Below are positions 25,717-34,695 of a stretch of 64,000 bases of DNA, piece after piece (within the stretch, counting starts at the first letter, position 1; every line of letters begins with the position of its first letter). Below the pieces are notes generated by a model. The model was not told the DNA's origin and ran no database searches. It saw nothing but the letters and a program-made list of their open reading frames with translations. Where the stretch lies: the NCBI RefSeq assembly GCF_044430645.1, contig NZ_JAWUDN010000009.1:62001-126000 (forward strand). Reading direction: 5' to 3'. The position numbers and the translations under genes were made by a program. Source of the DNA: Ewingella allii. GTDB lineage: Bacteria > Pseudomonadota > Gammaproteobacteria > Enterobacterales > Enterobacteriaceae.

Positions 25717-27516
25717 ATGACAGATTTGACGACGCAAGACACCGCTCAGCCAGCATGGCAAACCCGAGATCATCTTGATGATCCGGTCATCGGCGAATTG
25801 CGTAACCGTTTTGGGCCTGAGGCCTTTACTGTTCAACCGACCCGTACCGGCATACCCGTGGTGTGGATCAAGCGCGAACAGATACTGGAAGCGATCACCT
25901 TTTTACGAAAACAGCCAAAGCCTTATGTCATGCTGTTCGACCTGCATGGCGTAGATGAGCGTTTACGTACTCACCGCGACGGTTTACCGGCCGCGGATTT
26001 TTCCGTTTTCTATCACCTGATTTCCGTTGAGCGTAATCGCGACATTATGCTTAAGGTGGCGTTGTCAGAAAACGACCTGCACCTTCCGACCATCACCAAG
26101 GTGTTCCCGAACGCCAACTGGTATGAGCGCGAAACGTGGGAAATGTTCGGTATTACCTTCGACGGCCACCCGCACCTGACGCGCATCATGATGCCTCAGA
26201 CGTGGGAAGGGCACCCGCTGCGTAAAGACTATCCGGCCCGTGCTACCGAATTCGATCCTTTCGAGCTGACTAAGCAGAAAGAAGATCTGGAGATGGAGTC
26301 ACTGACTTTCAAGCCTGAAGACTGGGGCATGAAGCGCGGTACCGAAAACGAGGACTTCATGTTCCTCAACCTCGGTCCAAACCACCCGTCTGCGCACGGT
26401 GCGTTCCGCATCATCTTGCAGCTTGATGGCGAAGAGATTGTCGACTGCGTGCCGGACGTGGGTTACCACCACCGTGGTGCGGAAAAAATGGGCGAGCGCC
26501 AGTCATGGCACAGCTACATTCCGTACACCGACCGTATCGAATACCTCGGCGGCTGCGTTAACGAAATGCCTTACGTGCTGGCCGTTGAGAAACTGGCAGG
26601 CATTACCGTAGGCGACCGCGTTAACACCATCCGCGTGATGCTGTCTGAACTGTTCCGTATCAACAGTCACCTGTTGTACATCAGTACGTTCATTCAGGAC
26701 GTCGGTGCGATGACCCCGGTATTCTTCGCGTTCACCGACCGTCAGAAAATTTACGATCTGATCGAAGCTATTACCGGCTTCCGTATGCACCCGGCCTGGT
26801 TCCGTATCGGCGGTGTTGCACACGACCTGCCGAAAGGCTGGGAACGTCTGCTGCGCGAATTCCTCGACTGGATGCCTGCTCGTCTGGACTCTTATGTTAA
26901 AGCTGCCCTGAAAAACACCATTCTGATTGGTCGTTCGAAAGGCGTTGCGGCTTACAACGCGGAAGACGCGTTGGCATGGGGTACCACGGGTGCAGGTCTG
27001 CGCGCTACCGGTATTGATTTCGATGTGCGTAAATGGCGTCCATATTCTGGTTACGAAAACTTCGACTTTGAAGTGCCAGTGGGCGACGGCGTCAGCGACT
27101 GCTACTCGCGCGTGATGCTGAAAGTAGAAGAGCTGCGTCAGAGTCTGCGCATTCTGGAACAGTGCTACGCCAATATGCCAGCAGGCCCGTTCAAGGCCGA
27201 TCACCCGCTGACCACGCCGCCACCGAAAGAACGCACGCTGCAGCATATCGAGACGCTGATCACGCACTTCCTGCAAGTGTCTTGGGGTCCTGTCATGCCT
27301 GCGCAAGAATCTTTCCAGATGATTGAAGCGACCAAGGGGATCAACAGCTACTACCTGACGAGCGACGGCAGCACCATGAGCTACCGTACCCGCGTTCGTA
27401 CGCCTAGCTTCCCGCATTTGCAGCAGATCCCGTCAGTTATCCGTGGCAGCCTGGTATCCGATTTGATCGTCTACCTGGGCAGTATCGATTTTGTAATGTC
27501 AGATGTGGACCGCTAA
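25717..27516 (+). CDS. nuoC: NADH-quinone oxidoreductase fused subunit C/D
   Basis: A fusion of the 30-kDa and 49-kDa complex I subunits, 599 residues, as is typical of E. coli and relatives (also called nuoCD). The C part (about 1-180) contains the motif RKDYPARATEFDPF-type end, and the D part (about 205-599) begins LNLGPNHPSAHGAFR and ends VMSDVDR, carrying the quinone-pocket residues. There is a 90-bp gap after nuoB and a 2-bp gap before nuoE. Confidence 0.97.
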   Translation: MTDLTTQDTAQPAWQTRDHLDDPVIGELRNRFGPEAFTVQPTRTGIPVVWIKREQILEAITFLRKQPKPYVMLFDLHGVDERLRTHRDGLPAADFSVFYHLISVERNRDIMLKVALSENDLHLPTITKVFPNANWYERETWEMFGITFDGHPHLTRIMMPQTWEGHPLRKDYPARATEFDPFELTKQKEDLEMESLTFKPEDWGMKRGTENEDFMFLNLGPNHPSAHGAFRIILQLDGEEIVDCVPDVGYHHRGAEKMGERQSWHSYIPYTDRIEYLGGCVNEMPYVLAVEKLAGITVGDRVNTIRVMLSELFRINSHLLYISTFIQDVGAMTPVFFAFTDRQKIYDLIEAITGFRMHPAWFRIGGVAHDLPKGWERLLREFLDWMPARLDSYVKAALKNTILIGRSKGVAAYNAEDALAWGTTGAGLRATGIDFDVRKWRPYSGYENFDFEVPVGDGVSDCYSRVMLKVEELRQSLRILEQCYANMPAGPFKADHPLTTPPPKERTLQHIETLITHFLQVSWGPVMPAQESFQMIEATKGINSYYLTSDGSTMSYRTRVRTPSFPHLQQIPSVIRGSLVSDLIVYLGSIDFVMSDVDR

Positions 27517-27518
27517 CG

Positions 27519-28058
27519 ATGACAGATATCAATAAAGACTCAGAGGTTCAGTACATCAACGTCTCCGAGCCGACCGCAAAACCTGCTGCGTTCGAGCTTA
27601 ACGACGCTGAGCGTGAAGCGATTGAGCACGAAAAACATCACTACGAAGATGCCCGCGCGGTCTCTATCGAAGCGTTGAAAATCGTGCAAAAACACCGTGG
27701 CTGGGTGCCAGATGGTGCCATTTACGCGATCGCTGAAATCCTCGATATTCCTGCCAGTGACGTTGAAGGTGTGGCAACGTTTTATAGCCAAATCTTCCGC
27801 CAGCCGGTGGGCCGCCACGTGATTCGCTATTGTGACAGCGTGGTGTGCCACATCACCGGTTATCAAGGCATTCAGGCGGCAATCGAAGAACAGCTGCACA
27901 TCAAGCCGGGCCAAACGACTGAAGATGGTCGCTTCACCCTGCTGCCGACCTGCTGTTTGGGTAACTGTGACAAAGGCCCGACGATGATGATCGACGAGGA
28001 CACTCACAGCTACCTGAAGCCGGAAAACATTGGTGAATTATTGGAGCGTTACTCATGA
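27519..28058 (+). CDS. nuoE: NADH-quinone oxidoreductase subunit E
   Basis: The 24-kDa thioredoxin-fold subunit, 179 residues, with a [2Fe-2S] cluster (N1a) held by cysteines in CDSVVCHI (spaced by four) and PTCCLGNCDKGP. Part of the NADH-dehydrogenase module with nuoF and nuoG. Its end overlaps nuoF by 4 bp (ATGA), suggesting translational coupling. Confidence 0.97.
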   Translation: MTDINKDSEVQYINVSEPTAKPAAFELNDAEREAIEHEKHHYEDARAVSIEALKIVQKHRGWVPDGAIYAIAEILDIPASDVEGVATFYSQIFRQPVGRHVIRYCDSVVCHITGYQGIQAAIEEQLHIKPGQTTEDGRFTLLPTCCLGNCDKGPTMMIDEDTHSYLKPENIGELLERYS

Positions 28059-29425
28059 CATTCCAGGGATTTACGCCAAAACAGATTATCCGCACGCCAG
28101 AGATGCATCCGCTGACCTGGCGTATGCGCGATGACAAGCAGCCGGTTTTCCTCGACGAATACCGTAGCAAAAATGGCTACGCCGGTGCTGAGAAAGCGCT
28201 GAAAGGTATGGCTCAGGATGACGTGGTCACGCTAGTCAAAGACGCAGGTCTGAAAGGCCGCGGCGGCGCAGGCTTCTCCACCGGTTTAAAGTGGAGCCTG
28301 ATGCCGAAAGACGAAAGCATGAATATCCGCTATCTGCTTTGTAACGCCGATGAGATGGAACCGGGCACTTATAAAGACCGTATGCTGATGGAGCAAATGC
28401 CACACCTGCTGGTGGAAGGCATGCTGATCGCCGCATTCGCGTTGAAAGCCTACCGTGGTTACATCTTCCTGCGCGGCGAGTACATCGAAGCAGCAGTGAA
28501 CTTGCGTAAAGCCATTGAAGAAGCCAAAGCCGCTGGGTTCCTGGGGAAAAACATCCTCGGTACCGGTTTTGACTTTGAACTTGTGGTGCACACCGGCGCA
28601 GGGCGTTACATCTGTGGTGAAGAAACCGCGCTGATTAACTCCCTTGAAGGCCGCCGTGCTAACCCGCGTTCCAAACCACCTTTCCCAGCATCGTCTGGCG
28701 TATGGGGCAAGCCAACTTGTGTCAACAACGTTGAAACCCTGTGCAACGTGCCGGCTATCGTTGAGCACGGCGTGGATTGGTACAAAGGTATTTCCGCAGG
28801 CAAAAGTAATGATGCCGGTACCAAAATGATGGGCTTCTCCGGTCGAGTGAAAAATCCGGGCGTTTGGGAGCTGCCGTTTGGTATCACCGCACGTGAAATC
28901 CTCGAAGATTATGCCGGTGGCATGCGCGATGGTCTGAAATTCAAAGCCTGGCAACCGGGTGGGGCAGGGACGGACTTCCTGACCGGCGACCACCTCGACC
29001 TGCCAATGGATTTCGAAAGCATCGGCAAAGCGGGTAGCCGTATGGGTACTGCGCTGGCAATGGCCGTTGACCACGAAATTGGCATGGTTTCCCTGGTGCG
29101 TAACCTGGAAGAGTTCTTCGCTCGTGAATCTTGCGGCTGGTGTACGCCATGCCGTGACGGTTTGCCGTGGAGCGTTAAGATCCTCCGCGCGCTGGAACGT
29201 GGCGAAGGCCAACCGGGCGATATCGAAACGCTCGAGCAGCTTTGCCGCCAGCTTGGTCCGGGCAAAACCTTCTGCGCACACGCGCCGGGTGCCGTGGAGC
29301 CACTGCAGAGTGCGATTAAATATTTCCGGGACGAGTTTGAGGCGGGCATCGCCAAGCAGCATTACAGCAATGCGCGGGCGATTGGCGGTATTCAGCCAAA
29401 CAACCTGCTGAAACAGCGCTGGTAG
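28055..29425 (+). CDS. nuoF: NADH-quinone oxidoreductase subunit F
   Basis: The NADH- and FMN-binding subunit, 456 residues. The glycine-rich NADH/FMN site GRGGAGFSTGLKW lies near 66-78, a second nucleotide loop GAGRYICGEETALINSLEG near 175-195, and the N3 [4Fe-4S] ligands in ESCGWCTPCRDG near 350-361. It is followed by an unusually long gap before nuoG. Confidence 0.97.
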   Translation: MTFQGFTPKQIIRTPEMHPLTWRMRDDKQPVFLDEYRSKNGYAGAEKALKGMAQDDVVTLVKDAGLKGRGGAGFSTGLKWSLMPKDESMNIRYLLCNADEMEPGTYKDRMLMEQMPHLLVEGMLIAAFALKAYRGYIFLRGEYIEAAVNLRKAIEEAKAAGFLGKNILGTGFDFELVVHTGAGRYICGEETALINSLEGRRANPRSKPPFPASSGVWGKPTCVNNVETLCNVPAIVEHGVDWYKGISAGKSNDAGTKMMGFSGRVKNPGVWELPFGITAREILEDYAGGMRDGLKFKAWQPGGAGTDFLTGDHLDLPMDFESIGKAGSRMGTALAMAVDHEIGMVSLVRNLEEFFARESCGWCTPCRDGLPWSVKILRALERGEGQPGDIETLEQLCRQLGPGKTFCAHAPGAVEPLQSAIKYFRDEFEAGIAKQHYSNARAIGGIQPNNLLKQRW

Positions 29426-29459
29426 TGAAGGCACCAAGCGGCGGACGTGAGCCCGCTGC

Positions 29460-29487
29460 GCGCGAAATCCCAGAACAAGGGACGCGC
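29460..29487 (+). other. Hairpin in the nuoF-nuoG gap
   Basis: GCGCG (29460-29464) and TCCC (29468-29471) pair with GGGA (29479-29482) and CGCGC (29483-29487) inside a 143-bp intergenic gap of an otherwise tightly packed operon. It may tune relative expression or mRNA processing. Confidence 0.4.
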
Positions 29488-29568
29488 TGTCGAACGATAT
29501 ACGCCAACCCGGCAAGAATTTTTGATTAACGCCCGCTGAAAGGTGGGCCACGTGGAAGCATGCTGACT

Positions 29569-32295
29569 ATGGCTACGATTCATGTAGACGGCAAAGAATA
29601 CGATGTAAATGGAGCGGACAACCTGTTGCAGGCTTGCCTCTCTCTTGGCCTCGATATTCCTTATTTTTGCTGGCATCCGGCGCTGGGAAGCGTCGGCGCT
29701 TGCCGCCAATGTGCGGTTAAGCAATACCAAAACGCGGAAGATACGCGCGGTCGTTTGGTGATGTCTTGTATGACACCGGCATCCGATGGCACGTTTATCT
29801 CCATCAATGACGGCGAAGCCAAAGAGTTCCGTGAGAGCGTGGTTGAGTGGTTGATGACTAACCACCCACACGACTGTCCGGTGTGTGAAGAGGGCGGCAA
29901 CTGCCACTTGCAGGATATGACGGTCATGACCGGTCATAGCATGCGTCGCTATCGCTTCACCAAACGTACTCATAACAACCAAGATCTCGGCCCGTTCATC
30001 TCTCACGAAATGAACCGCTGTATCGCTTGCTACCGTTGTGTCCGTTACTACAAGGACTACGCGGATGGTAAAGACTTGGGCGTTTACGGCGCACATGACA
30101 ACGTCTACTTCGGTCGCCCGGAAGATGGCCCGCTGGAAAGCGAGTTCTCCGGTAACCTGGTAGAAGTCTGCCCGACCGGCGTGTTCACCGACAAAACGCA
30201 CTCTGAGCGTTATAACCGTAAATGGGACATGCAGTTTGCGCCAAGCATCTGCCAACAGTGTTCCGTCGGCTGTAACACCAGCCCGGGTGAGCGCTATGGC
30301 GAACTGCGTCGTATCGAAAACCGTTATAACGGCACCGTGAACCACTACTTCCTCTGCGACCGTGGTCGTTTCGGTTATGGCTATGTCAACGCCAAAGACC
30401 GTCCGAAGAAACCACAGCAGCTGCGTGGCAACGACTGGATCGAACTGAACGCTGAACAAGCGATGCAGGGCGCGGCAGATATTCTGCGTCAGTCGAAAAA
30501 AGCCATCGGTATTGGTTCTCCGCGCGCAAGCCTCGAAAGCAACTTCGCGCTGCGCGAGCTAGTCGGCGCAGAGAACTTCTACACCGGTATCAACGCAGCC
30601 GAACAAGGCCGCCTTGAGCTGATGCTCAACGTTCTGCGCAACAGCGGCGTTCACACGCCAGCCCTGCGTGAAATCGAAGACTACGACGCCGTACTGGTGC
30701 TGGGTGAAGATTTGACCCAAACCGGCGCGCGCATTGCCTTGTCTGTTCGTCAGGCAGTAAAAGGCAAAGCTCGCGCAATGGCTGCGGCACAGCGCGTTGC
30801 CGACTGGCAAATCGCGGCGGTACAGAACATCGGTCAGCACGCTAAGCACCCGCTGTTCATCACCAACGTTGATAACACCAAGCTCGATGACATCGCGGCA
30901 TACAACTACCGCGCGCCGGTAGATGAGCAAGCCCGCTTCGGCTTCGCTATCGCCCACGGGTTGGACGAGTCTGCTCCGGCTGTCACCGACCTGGCTGAAG
31001 GCCTCGACAAGAAAATCGACGTGATCGTGCAGGCATTGGCCGGTGCACGTAAACCGCTGATCATTACCGGCAGCAATGCGGGTAGCGACGCCATCATCGA
31101 AGCGGCAGCCAACGTGGCGAAAGCTTTGAAAGTGCGCGGCAGCGATGTAGGTATCACCTTCGTCGCGACTTCTTCTAACAGCATCGGTCTGTCAATGATT
31201 GGCGGCGGTACTTTGGACGCCGCGCTCGAACTGTTGGCTAACGGCGGCGCAGACAGCGCAATCGTGATGGAAAATGACCTTTACCGTCAGGCGCCAGAAG
31301 CCAAAGTTGATGCAGCATTAGCTAAAGTTGAAAACCTGCTGGTTGTTGACCATCAGCGTACCCGCATCATGGACAAAGCGACGCTTATCCTGCCTGCGGC
31401 CAGCTTCGCAGAAAGTGACGGTACCGTGGTTAACCAGGAAGGCCGCGCCCAGCGCTTCTTCCAGGTTTATGACCCGGCTTATTACGACACTTCTGTTGCG
31501 ATGCTTGAAAGCTGGCGTTGGATGCACTCGCTGCACTCAACCCTTAACAGCCGTCACGTTGACTGGACTCAGTTAGACCACGTGATCGAAGCCTGCGTCG
31601 CCGCTCTGCCACAGCTGAAAGGCATGGTTGAAGCTGCACCAAACGCCAGCTTCCGCATTCGCGGTCAGAAACTGGCGCGTTCTCCGCACCGTTCGAGTGG
31701 CCGTACTGCGATGCGCGCTAACATCAGCGTGCATGAACCACGTCAGCCGCAAGATAAAGACACCATGTTCGCCTTCTCCATGGAAGGGAACAACAACCCG
31801 TTAGCTGAACGTAATCAGGTGCCGTTTGCCTGGGCGCCGGGTTGGAACTCACCACAAGCCTGGAACAAGTTCCAGAGCGAAGTCGGTGGCAGTCTGCGTT
31901 TTGGCGATCCGGGCGTGCGTATGATTGAAGCAGGCGAGGGCAGCCTTGACTACTTCACCACCATTCCTGCGGCCTTCGCGGCGGAAAGCAACCAATGGCG
32001 CGTTGCTCCTTACTACCACCTGTTTGGTAGTGAAGAGATGAGCCAGCGTTCGCACGTGATCCAGCAGCGTATGCCACAGCCTTACGTGATGGTTAACCCA
32101 GCCGATGCGGCGCAGTTGGGCGTTAACGCCGGTGCTCAGGTGGAATTCACCTGCGGCGGCCAGACCCTGACTCTGCCAGTTCGTCTGAGCGAAACCTTGC
32201 ATCAGGGACAGGTTGGTCTGCCACTGGGCTTGCCGGGAATTTCTCCGGTTCTGGTGGGCGCAACGGTTGAAAATCTGCGGGAGGCAACACGATGA
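29569..32295 (+). CDS. nuoG: NADH-quinone oxidoreductase subunit G
   Basis: The 75-kDa electron-transfer subunit, 908 residues from the chosen start. The N-terminal [2Fe-2S] ferredoxin domain has PYFCWHPALGSVGACRQC. It is followed by HxxxCxxC-type ligands (HDCPVCEEGGNC), the [4Fe-4S] ligands CIACYRC and CPTG, and the extra cluster CQQCSVGC before a molybdopterin-oxidoreductase-like domain (about 220-900). MATIHVDGKEY at 29569 matches the E. coli start; an ATG at 29560 is also in frame. Its end overlaps nuoH by 4 bp. Confidence 0.95.
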   Translation: MATIHVDGKEYDVNGADNLLQACLSLGLDIPYFCWHPALGSVGACRQCAVKQYQNAEDTRGRLVMSCMTPASDGTFISINDGEAKEFRESVVEWLMTNHPHDCPVCEEGGNCHLQDMTVMTGHSMRRYRFTKRTHNNQDLGPFISHEMNRCIACYRCVRYYKDYADGKDLGVYGAHDNVYFGRPEDGPLESEFSGNLVEVCPTGVFTDKTHSERYNRKWDMQFAPSICQQCSVGCNTSPGERYGELRRIENRYNGTVNHYFLCDRGRFGYGYVNAKDRPKKPQQLRGNDWIELNAEQAMQGAADILRQSKKAIGIGSPRASLESNFALRELVGAENFYTGINAAEQGRLELMLNVLRNSGVHTPALREIEDYDAVLVLGEDLTQTGARIALSVRQAVKGKARAMAAAQRVADWQIAAVQNIGQHAKHPLFITNVDNTKLDDIAAYNYRAPVDEQARFGFAIAHGLDESAPAVTDLAEGLDKKIDVIVQALAGARKPLIITGSNAGSDAIIEAAANVAKALKVRGSDVGITFVATSSNSIGLSMIGGGTLDAALELLANGGADSAIVMENDLYRQAPEAKVDAALAKVENLLVVDHQRTRIMDKATLILPAASFAESDGTVVNQEGRAQRFFQVYDPAYYDTSVAMLESWRWMHSLHSTLNSRHVDWTQLDHVIEACVAALPQLKGMVEAAPNASFRIRGQKLARSPHRSSGRTAMRANISVHEPRQPQDKDTMFAFSMEGNNNPLAERNQVPFAWAPGWNSPQAWNKFQSEVGGSLRFGDPGVRMIEAGEGSLDYFTTIPAAFAAESNQWRVAPYYHLFGSEEMSQRSHVIQQRMPQPYVMVNPADAAQLGVNAGAQVEFTCGGQTLTLPVRLSETLHQGQVGLPLGLPGISPVLVGATVENLREATR

Positions 32296-33269
32296 GCTGG
32301 TTTACACCTGAAGTTGTTGAGGTGCTGATTGCGGTTCTGAAAGCCGTCGTGATCTTGCTGGTCGTGGTGGTGTGTGGCGCATTCATGAGCTTCGGCGAAC
32401 GTCGTCTGCTCGGTCTGTTCCAGAACCGTTACGGACCGAACCGTGTTGGCTGGGGCGGCTCTTTGCAGCTCGTTGCTGACATGATCAAAATGTTCTTTAA
32501 AGAAGACTGGGTTCCGCGTTTCACCGACCGCGCGATCTTCACTTTGGCGCCAATGATTGCGTTCAGCTCAATGCTGATCTCTTTCGCTATCGTGCCAGTG
32601 AGCTCAACGTGGTTCGCCGCCGACCTGAACATCGGCATCCTGTTCTTCCTGATGATGGCGGGTTTGACCGTCTACGCCGTGCTGTTCGCTGGCTGGTCCA
32701 GTAACAACAAATACTCCCTGTTGGGGGCAATGCGTGCGTCGGCCCAGACCCTGAGCTACGAAGTGTTCCTCGGCCTGTCTCTGATGGGCGTGGTAGCACA
32801 GGCGGGTTCCTTCAATATGCAGGACATCGTTAACTCACAGGCCCACATGTGGAACATCATTCCGCAGTTCTTCGGCTTTGTGACCTTCGCGATTGCCGGC
32901 GTTGCGGTATGTCACCGTCACCCATTCGACCAACCGGAAGCTGAGCAAGAGCTGGCCGACGGTTACCACATTGAATATTCCGGTATGAAATTCGGTCTGT
33001 TCTTCGTGGGCGAATATATCGGTATCGTTACCGTGTCAGCGCTGATTGTGACGCTGTTCTTCGGTGGCTGGCAGGGTCCATTCTTGCCGCCGTTTATCTG
33101 GTTTGCGCTGAAAACCGCTTTCTTCATGGTGATGTTCATTTTGATCCGTGCTGCTTTGCCGCGTCCCCGCTACGACCAGGTGATGTCTTTCGGCTGGAAA
33201 GTTTGCCTGCCGTTGACCTTACTTAACCTGTTGGCGACCGCTGCGGTCATCTTGTACAACGCGCAATAA
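32292..33269 (+). CDS. nuoH: NADH-quinone oxidoreductase subunit H
   Basis: Membrane subunit (ND1-like), 325 residues with about eight hydrophobic helices. It forms much of the quinone chamber with nuoB and nuoCD. The conserved segments ERRLLGLFQNRYGPNRVG (near 37-54) and CHRHPFDQPEAEQELADGYHIEYSGM (near 205-232) are intact. Confidence 0.97.
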   Translation: MSWFTPEVVEVLIAVLKAVVILLVVVVCGAFMSFGERRLLGLFQNRYGPNRVGWGGSLQLVADMIKMFFKEDWVPRFTDRAIFTLAPMIAFSSMLISFAIVPVSSTWFAADLNIGILFFLMMAGLTVYAVLFAGWSSNNKYSLLGAMRASAQTLSYEVFLGLSLMGVVAQAGSFNMQDIVNSQAHMWNIIPQFFGFVTFAIAGVAVCHRHPFDQPEAEQELADGYHIEYSGMKFGLFFVGEYIGIVTVSALIVTLFFGGWQGPFLPPFIWFALKTAFFMVMFILIRAALPRPRYDQVMSFGWKVCLPLTLLNLLATAAVILYNAQ

Positions 33270-33283
33270 GGGGTGATTTAGCC

Positions 33284-33826
33284 ATGACATTGAAAGAGAT
33301 AGTTGTCGGGTTCGGCACCCAGGTTCGCAGCTTGTGGATGATAGGCATGCATGCCTTCGCCAAGCGCGAAACCCAGATGTACCCGGAAGAGAAAGTTAAC
33401 GTCCCTGCGCGCTATCGTGGACGTATCGTGCTGACGCGCGATCCGGACGGCGAAGAGCGTTGCGTTGCTTGTAACCTGTGTGCGGTAGCCTGTCCAGTAG
33501 GCTGTATTTCGCTGCAAAAAGCTGAACATAAAGACGGTCGTTGGTATCCGGAGTTCTTCCGCATCAACTTCTCGCGCTGCATTTTCTGCGGTTTGTGTGA
33601 AGAAGCTTGCCCGACTACGGCCATTCAGTTGACGCCGGACTTTGAACTCGGTGAGTTCAAACGTCAGGATCTGGTGTATGAGAAAGAAGATCTGTTGATC
33701 TCGGGTCCGGGTAAATATCCGGAATATAACTTCTACCGGATGGCCGGTATGGCAGTTGACGGCAAGTCGAAAGGCGAAGCTGAAAACGAAGCCAAACCGA
33801 TCAACGTCAAAGGTCTGTTGCCTTAA
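33284..33826 (+). CDS. nuoI: NADH-quinone oxidoreductase subunit I
   Basis: Ferredoxin-like subunit, 180 residues, carrying two [4Fe-4S] clusters (N6a/N6b) through CVACNLCAVACPVGC (near 60-74) and CIFCGLCEEACPTTA (near 99-113). It links the NADH arm to cluster N2 in nuoB. Confidence 0.97.
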   Translation: MTLKEIVVGFGTQVRSLWMIGMHAFAKRETQMYPEEKVNVPARYRGRIVLTRDPDGEERCVACNLCAVACPVGCISLQKAEHKDGRWYPEFFRINFSRCIFCGLCEEACPTTAIQLTPDFELGEFKRQDLVYEKEDLLISGPGKYPEYNFYRMAGMAVDGKSKGEAENEAKPINVKGLLP

Positions 33827-33838
33827 GGAGCCGCAAGC

Positions 33839-34396
33839 ATGGAATTTGCATTTTACATTGCAGCCGTGGTGGCCGTGTTGGCGACGTTGCGTGTTATCAC
33901 GCACACCAACCCGGTTCACGCATTGCTGTATCTGATCGTCTCGCTTCTGGCGATCGCCGCGGTGTTCTTCTCGCTGGGCGCGTACTTCGCCGGTGCGTTG
34001 GAAATCATCGTTTATGCCGGTGCCATTATGGTGCTGTTCGTGTTCGTGGTGATGATGCTGAACTTGGGCAATGTCGAAGAACAAGAACGTGCATGGCTGA
34101 AACCGGCGACCTGGATTGGGCCTTCCATCCTGTCGCTGGTCCTGCTGGGCGTGATGATCACCTCGATTCTTGGTCTGCACACTCACGGCATCGAAGGCAC
34201 CATGGTAGACGCGAAGGCAGTAGGCATCGCGCTGTTTGGCCCTTACGTTCTGGCGGTTGAATTGGCATCTATGTTGCTGCTCGCCGGTTTGGTTGTTGCC
34301 TTCCACATTGGCCGCGAAAGCAAGCCGGGCGAAGTGTTCGGTGACGCACCAGCGACCACTGAGATGGCGAAAAGAAAAACGGAGGAGAGAGCATGA
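33839..34396 (+). CDS. nuoJ: NADH-quinone oxidoreductase subunit J
   Basis: Membrane subunit (ND6-like), 185 residues with five hydrophobic segments. The IVYAGAIMVLFVFVVMMLNL helix (near 58-77) is the conserved pi-bulge helix region of the family. The last 4 bp overlap nuoK. Confidence 0.96.
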   Translation: MEFAFYIAAVVAVLATLRVITHTNPVHALLYLIVSLLAIAAVFFSLGAYFAGALEIIVYAGAIMVLFVFVVMMLNLGNVEEQERAWLKPATWIGPSILSLVLLGVMITSILGLHTHGIEGTMVDAKAVGIALFGPYVLAVELASMLLLAGLVVAFHIGRESKPGEVFGDAPATTEMAKRKTEERA

Positions 34397-34695
34397 TCCC
34401 TCTACAGCATGGCCTGATCCTGGCCGCAATTCTGTTTGTTTTGGGGCTGACCGGGCTGCTTGTCCGTCGCAACCTGCTGTTTATGCTGATCAGTCTGGAA
34501 GTGATGATCAACGCAGCGGCGTTGGCGTTCATCGTGGCTGGGAGCTATTGGGGGCAAGCTGATGGTCAGGTGATGTACATCCTGGCAATCAGTCTGGCAG
34601 CGGCTGAGGCCAGTATCGGTCTGGCGTTGCTGTTGCAACTCTATCGCCGTCGCCACACCCTGAATATCGACACTGTCAGTGAGATGCGCGGATGA
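34393..34695 (+). CDS. nuoK: NADH-quinone oxidoreductase subunit K
   Basis: Membrane subunit (ND4L-like), 100 residues and three hydrophobic helices. It contains the conserved glutamates in MLISLEVMINA (near 36) and AAAEASIGLALL (near 72) that line the proton path. It overlaps both neighbours by 4 bp. Confidence 0.97.
   Translation: MIPLQHGLILAAILFVLGLTGLLVRRNLLFMLISLEVMINAAALAFIVAGSYWGQADGQVMYILAISLAAAEASIGLALLLQLYRRRHTLNIDTVSEMRG

Noticed and set aside
29427..29442. Shared string GGCACCAAGCGG in the nuoF-nuoG gap and upstream of yfbV (15915)
   Set aside because: About 14 identical bases are expected by chance several times in 64 kb, and the surrounding sequences and structures differ.
28286..29551. 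A 421-codon open frame antisense to nuoF, and similar ones opposite nuoG, nuoI and nuoL
   Set aside because: All are shadows of clear nuo genes, with compositions rich in His, Arg and Val and no family motifs.
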